From positions 1 to 7,732 of the forward strand of contig CALEOQ010000265.1 in NCBI GenBank assembly GCA_937910255.1: a stretch of 7,732 bases of DNA, read 5' to 3'. Below, one piece after another: positions 5,478 to 7,732 of the stretch. Source of the DNA: an uncultured Caulobacteraceae bacterium. Its GTDB lineage: Bacteria; Pseudomonadota; Alphaproteobacteria; Caulobacterales; Caulobacteraceae. The position numbers and the translations under genes were made by a program. Each line of letters starts with the position of its first letter. Within the stretch, counting starts at the first letter, position 1. The notes below the pieces were generated by a model. The model saw only the letters and a list, made by a program, of their open reading frames with translations. It was not told the DNA's origin and ran no database searches.

Positions 5478-6334
5478 TTCGGCGGCTCCAGGCGCGCCAC
5501 CAGGCTGGAGGTGTCCCAGCGGGCGCCGCCCATGGCCTGAACCTCGGCATAGTAGCCGTCCACAAGCCGCGTGATGTCGAGCTGGGCGCCATTGGCCTGC
5601 GCCTCGTCCAGCACCAGGCCGAGATCCTTGCGCATCCAGTCGACGGCGAACCCGAAATCGAATTGGCCCTCGGCCATGGTCGGCCAGCGATTGTCCATCT
5701 GCCAGGACTGGGCCGCGCCCTTGGAGATCGCCGCCAGCACGTCGGCCGGATCGAGCCCGGCGCGCCGGGCGAAGTGCAGGCCCTCGGCGAGGCCCTGGAC
5801 GACGCCGGCGATGCAGATCTGGTTGACCATCTTGGTCAGCTGGCCAGCGCCTGCCGGGCCCATCCGCTTGACCGCCTTGGCGTAGACGCCGATCACGGGC
5901 TCGGACCGGGCGAAGGCGTCGGGATCGCCGCCGCACATGATGGTTAGCTGGCCGGCCTCGGCGCCCGCCTGTCCGCCGGAGACCGGCGCATCGATAAAGC
6001 TCGCGCCCGCTTCAGCGCAGAGCTGCGCCATCTCCCGGGCCAGCCTGGCCGAGGTGGTGGTGTGGTCGACGATCACCGCGTTGGGCGCCAGGACCGGCAG
6101 GGCCTGCGTCACGACAGCGCGGACGTCGTCGTCATTGCCGACGCACAGGATCAGCATTGCGGCGTCCTGCGCCGCCCCGGCCGCCGTGGCGCCGCCGCGA
6201 CCCCCATGCCTTTCGACCCAGCGGGCCGCCTTTTCCGGGCTACGGTTAAAGACCGCAAGTTCGTGACCGGCCTTGGCCAGGTGGCCAGCCATGGGAAATC
6301 CCATCACGCCCAGGCCCGCAAACGCCAGTTTCAT
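5474..6334 (-). CDS. Beta-hydroxyacid dehydrogenase, 3-hydroxyisobutyrate dehydrogenase family
   Basis: A 286-residue NAD(P)-dependent dehydrogenase, probably oxidising 3-hydroxyisobutyrate to methylmalonate semialdehyde, or acting on a related beta-hydroxyacid. The N-terminal Rossmann motif is FAGLGVMGFPMAGHL (5-19). The second strand ends VFNRSPEK (28-35), where Arg31 suggests NADP(H) rather than the acidic residue of strict NAD enzymes. The substrate-binding signature DAPVSGGQAGAEAG (115-128) is present, with catalytic Lys168 in GAGQLTKMVNQ (162-172) and a conserved lysine in DWMRKDLG (Lys236). The start has a GAGGAAGG site 9 bases upstream. It leads a three-gene overlapping unit and faces motB divergently. 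Two valine-pathway genes at the left end of the window support the 3-hydroxyisobutyrate role, but they are in another unit. The NRS turn also fits 2-hydroxy-3-oxopropionate reductases or broader NADPH-dependent GLYR-type enzymes, so I give no gene symbol. Confidence 0.88.
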   Translation of the reverse strand: MKLAFAGLGVMGFPMAGHLAKAGHELAVFNRSPEKAARWVERHGGRGGATAAGAAQDAAMLILCVGNDDDVRAVVTQALPVLAPNAVIVDHTTTSARLAREMAQLCAEAGASFIDAPVSGGQAGAEAGQLTIMCGGDPDAFARSEPVIGVYAKAVKRMGPAGAGQLTKMVNQICIAGVVQGLAEGLHFARRAGLDPADVLAAISKGAAQSWQMDNRWPTMAEGQFDFGFAVDWMRKDLGLVLDEAQANGAQLDITRLVDGYYAEVQAMGGARWDTSSLVARLEPPK

Positions 6335-6362
6335 AAGGTTCGGCCTTCCTCAGACTCATTGA

Positions 6363-6375
6363 ATGGCAACGCCAT
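6363..6375. repeat. Short perfect inverted repeat ATGGC-AAC-GCCAT
   Basis: Two 5-base arms around the spacer AAC lie midway between divergent starts, a typical place for an operator. The spacer is the same AAC as in the repeat at 2154-2170, although the arms differ. Short arms make chance occurrence plausible. Confidence 0.4.
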
Positions 6376-6376
6376 C

Positions 6377-6417
6377 TTAACGAGCCCCGCGCCACCTTGC
6401 GGCTCAATTAGCGTTAA
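6377..6417. repeat. Nested inverted repeat upstream of motB
   Basis: Outer arms TTAACG (6377-6382) and CGTTAA (6412-6417) enclose inner arms GAGCC (6382-6386) and GGCTC (6401-6405). The inner stem can be lengthened to GC/GC pairs with a two-base bulge. The structure ends 13 bases before the motB ATG. It may be an operator or a leader hairpin; no function is assigned. Confidence 0.4.
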
Positions 6418-6430
6418 CCGGGGTGGGGCG

Positions 6431-7339
6431 ATGGCGTCGGGCGAGCGGCCGATCGTTATCAAGAAGGTCAAGAAGGGCGGCGGCCATGGGCACCATGGCG
6501 GCGCCTGGAAGGTGGCCTATGCCGACTTCGTCACCGCGATGATGGCCTTCTTCCTGCTGATGTGGCTGATCAACACCACCAGTCCGGAGCAGAAGCGCGG
6601 CATCGCCGACTATTTCGCGCCGGCCAGCATCTCGTCGACCACGTCAGGCTCTGGCGGCATCCTCGGCGGTACGGCCCTGGGCGCCGATGGGGCCAAGTCG
6701 TCCGGCTCGATGTCGATCATCGAGCAGATGTCCCCCGAATCACCAAACCCCGAAGAGGACGGCGAAACCCAGGACCCGTCCGCCAAGAGTCAGCTGCAGG
6801 AAGCCAGCACCGAGGCGCTCCGTGAGGCCTTGCAAAAGCGCGAAGAAGCCGCCTTCCAGTCCGCGGCCCAGTCCCTGCGTCAGGCGCTGCAGGACATGCC
6901 CGAACTGGCCGAGCTGTCGAAGAACATCATCATCGACCAGACGCCGGAGGGCCTGCGCATCCAGCTGGTCGACCAGGAGGGCCGCTCCATGTTCTCCGAA
7001 GGCTCTGGTCAGCCCAACGACCGGGCCCGTCTGCTGCTGCGGGCGGTCTCCAAGGTGATCAACCAGCTGCCCAACCGGGTCAGCGTCTATGGCCACACCA
7101 GCGTCAACGCCGACGGCGCCCGCGCCGAGGGCGACTGGGCGCTGTCTGCGACCCGCGCCGACTCTTCGCGCCGTGTGCTGCAGGCCGCCGGCGTCGCGTC
7201 GGACCGGATCTACCAGGTCTCTGGCAAGGCCAATTCCGAGCCGCTCTATCCCGACGATCCCACCCTGCCCGGCAATCGTCGGATCGCCATCGTCCTGCTT
7301 CGCGAAGCGCCCGTGCTCCCGCCGGATGTGCGCCCCTGA
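6431..7339 (+). CDS. motB: Flagellar motor stator protein MotB
   Basis: Stator subunit that pairs with MotA to form the ion channel driving flagellar rotation and anchors it to peptidoglycan. The 302-residue product has a short basic, Gly/His-rich cytoplasmic tail (KKVKKGGGHGHHGG, 11-24), then a single membrane segment AWKVAYADFVTAMMAFFLLMW (25-45), in which Asp32 is the proton-binding residue. A plug-like stretch SPEQKRGIADYF follows, then a Ser/Gly and acidic linker with an amphipathic Gln/Glu/Ala helix (about 84-165), then an OmpA-like peptidoglycan-binding domain (about 168-292) including VSVYGHTSV (217-225), LSATRADSSRRVL (238-250) and GNRRIAIVL (281-289). The ATG at 6431 fits the family N terminus; the frame is open upstream to 6062 but that is antisense to the dehydrogenase. 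The ribosome binding site is only G-rich (GGGGTGGGG). No motA is adjacent, as in Caulobacter, where I recall motA and motB being unlinked. Confidence 0.96.
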   Translation: MASGERPIVIKKVKKGGGHGHHGGAWKVAYADFVTAMMAFFLLMWLINTTSPEQKRGIADYFAPASISSTTSGSGGILGGTALGADGAKSSGSMSIIEQMSPESPNPEEDGETQDPSAKSQLQEASTEALREALQKREEAAFQSAAQSLRQALQDMPELAELSKNIIIDQTPEGLRIQLVDQEGRSMFSEGSGQPNDRARLLLRAVSKVINQLPNRVSVYGHTSVNADGARAEGDWALSATRADSSRRVLQAAGVASDRIYQVSGKANSEPLYPDDPTLPGNRRIAIVLLREAPVLPPDVRP

Positions 7340-7392
7340 CCCTGATGTCGAATCGCGACCGAACCGCTCACCGAAATGTGTCGGCTTGCCTG

Positions 7393-7411
7393 AGGGCCAG
7401 ACATGGCTCCT
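7393..7411 (+). terminator. Possible weak terminator after motB
   Basis: AGGGCCA (7393-7399), loop GACA, then TGGCTCCT (7404-7411) can pair as a 7-bp stem with one bulged T. The following bases (AATCGGTTTCTCC) form only a poor T tract, so intrinsic termination is doubtful. Confidence 0.25.
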
Positions 7412-7430
7412 AATCGGTTTCTCCGCAGGG

Positions 7431-7444
7431 GTTCGAGGGCGAAC
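7431..7444 (+). repeat. Small hairpin just upstream of the transferase start
   Basis: GTTCG-AGGG-CGAAC is a perfect 5-bp stem with a 4-base loop, ending 8 bases before the GTG start. Its purine loop AGGG is a possible but distant ribosome contact; the nearer candidate is CAGG (7446-7449), which is weak. Confidence 0.35.
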
Positions 7445-7452
7445 GCAGGTCC

Positions 7453-7732
7453 GTGACGCAGCATTTCCCGACGCGACAGCTTAGGTTCTTCCTGACCGCG
7501 CCGTCGCCTTGCCCCTACCTGCCGGGTCGCTTCGAACGAAAGGTGTTCGCGCACCTGCCCATGGCCGACGGCCCGGGTGTCAACGACTCCCTCACCCAGA
7601 TCGGCTCCCGGGGCTCCCAGAACATCGCCTATCGTCCCGCCTGCGAGGCTTGCGTCGCCTGCGTATCGGCCCGTCTTCCCGGCGAAGCCGATGTGGTCTC
7701 GCGCTGGGAGCGGCGCATGCTGGCGGGCCAGG
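7453..7732 (+). CDS. bpt: Aspartate/glutamate leucyltransferase (Bpt/Ate family), 3' end beyond the window
   Basis: Transfers an amino acid from aminoacyl-tRNA to the N terminus of proteins, typically leucine onto Asp/Glu in bacterial Bpt enzymes, marking them for ClpS/ClpAP degradation (N-degron pathway). Ninety-three codons of a protein of roughly 240-250 residues are visible. The N-terminal domain is clear: TRQLRFFLTAPSPCPYLPGR (7-26), ERKVFAHL (28-35), LTQIGSRGSQNIAYRPACEAC (47-67) and CVSARLPGEAD (70-80). Cys20, Cys64, Cys67 and Cys70 correspond to the conserved N-terminal cysteines of the ATE family. The start is GTG at 7453: in this frame a stop lies at 7411-7413 and no other ATG, GTG or TTG falls between, so the start is forced. 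The ribosome binding site is poor (CAGG), so translation may be modest. The gene follows motB on the same strand at 113 bases and may have its own promoter. Confidence 0.93.
   Translation, partial: MTQHFPTRQLRFFLTAPSPCPYLPGRFERKVFAHLPMADGPGVNDSLTQIGSRGSQNIAYRPACEACVACVSARLPGEADVVSRWERRMLAGQ

Larger units (their letters stand above)
6335..6430. promoter_or_regulatory. Divergent control region between the hydroxyacid dehydrogenase gene and motB
   Basis: Ninety-six bases between opposed starts. It is AT-richer than the genes and holds one GANTC site (GACTC, 6353-6357), the recognition sequence of the cell-cycle methylase CcrM in alphaproteobacteria. It also holds TTAAC at 6377-6381 and TTAACC at 6414-6419, which resemble CtrA half-sites. 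I find no full TTAA-N7-TTAA and no confident -35/-10 or sigma-54 promoter. Inverted repeats are listed separately. Confidence 0.55.
7340..7452. promoter_or_regulatory. Intergenic region between motB and the transferase gene
   Basis: 113 bases without a coding gene. It holds a GANTC site (GAATC, 7350-7354), a weak terminator-like stem and a small hairpin just before the next start, both listed separately. No clear promoter boxes are seen. Confidence 0.5.

Noticed and set aside
5478..5936. A 153-codon N-terminal extension of the GNAT acetyltransferase
   Set aside because: It is Arg/Gly/Pro-rich out-of-frame reading of the dehydrogenase gene; the GNAT fold is complete from 5477, and the ATGA overlap fits the local gene style.
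6377..6419. A full CtrA operator upstream of motB
   Set aside because: No two TTAA tetramers are separated by seven bases; only isolated half-sites occur, so I list them as suggestive only.
6062..6430. An in-frame N-terminal extension of MotB by 123 codons
   Set aside because: The extension lies antisense inside the hydroxyacid dehydrogenase gene and across the intergenic region, and MotB family proteins begin at the basic tail encoded from 6431.
7427..7450. A tRNA T-arm-like sequence (GGGGTTCGAGGG...)
   Set aside because: No acceptor, D or anticodon stem can be drawn around it on either strand; it is only a small hairpin.
1..7732. A hidden defence island, phage remnant, toxin-antitoxin pair or CRISPR array
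   Set aside because: All substantial coding space is taken by recognisable housekeeping families on one strand at a time, gaps are short, and no direct-repeat arrays, integrases or transposases are visible.

Overview
This GC-rich window (an impression of roughly two-thirds G+C, with GC-ended codons dominant) looks like ordinary chromosome from an alphaproteobacterium, most likely of the Caulobacteraceae (Caulobacter, Phenylobacterium or similar). The reasons are the aspartate-type metal site of HemB, a MotB encoded without an adjacent MotA, a Bpt-type aminoacyl-tRNA-protein transferase, GANTC sites in two intergenic regions, and the tight ATGA/GTGA overlapping gene style. The taxonomic call is inference, not a database result. 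I recognise no phage, plasmid, insertion sequence, CRISPR array, tRNA or rRNA.

Layout from left to right. (1) Positions 1-2108, minus strand: an acyl-CoA dehydrogenase resembling isobutyryl-CoA dehydrogenase, followed after a 4-base overlap by a 3-hydroxyisobutyryl-CoA hydrolase that runs off the left edge. Together they point to valine catabolism. (2) Positions 2109-2180: a divergent control region with a perfect 7-bp-arm inverted repeat that runs into the ribosome binding site of the next gene. (3) Positions 2181-4071, plus strand: a three-gene unit with overlapping stop/start codons, comprising a DUF4870-like membrane protein, hemB (porphobilinogen synthase) and a NUDIX hydrolase. (4) Positions 4096-6334, minus strand, convergent with unit 3: a beta-hydroxyacid dehydrogenase of the 3-hydroxyisobutyrate dehydrogenase family, a GNAT acetyltransferase and an epoxide-hydrolase-like alpha/beta hydrolase, again joined by ATGA overlaps. 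(5) Positions 6335-6430: a second divergent control region rich in small inverted repeats, with one GANTC site and TTAAC motifs. (6) Positions 6431-7339, plus strand: motB. (7) Positions 7453 to the right edge, plus strand: the first 93 codons of the Bpt/Ate N-degron transferase, starting at GTG.

How the genes fit together: the dehydrogenase and hydrolase on the left, plus the hydroxyacid dehydrogenase at 5474-6334, could supply three steps of valine degradation (isobutyryl-CoA to methacrylyl-CoA; 3-hydroxyisobutyryl-CoA to 3-hydroxyisobutyrate; 3-hydroxyisobutyrate to methylmalonate semialdehyde). They lie in two separate transcription units with the heme gene between them. The other genes are general housekeeping or motility functions with no obvious common pathway.

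I found no convincing new multi-gene system. The oddest spot is a block of about 12 codons inside hemB (3308-3343). Its codon choice is unlike the surrounding gene, it lengthens a loop compared with remembered HemB homologues, and it carries two small palindromes and a perfect DnaA-box sequence.
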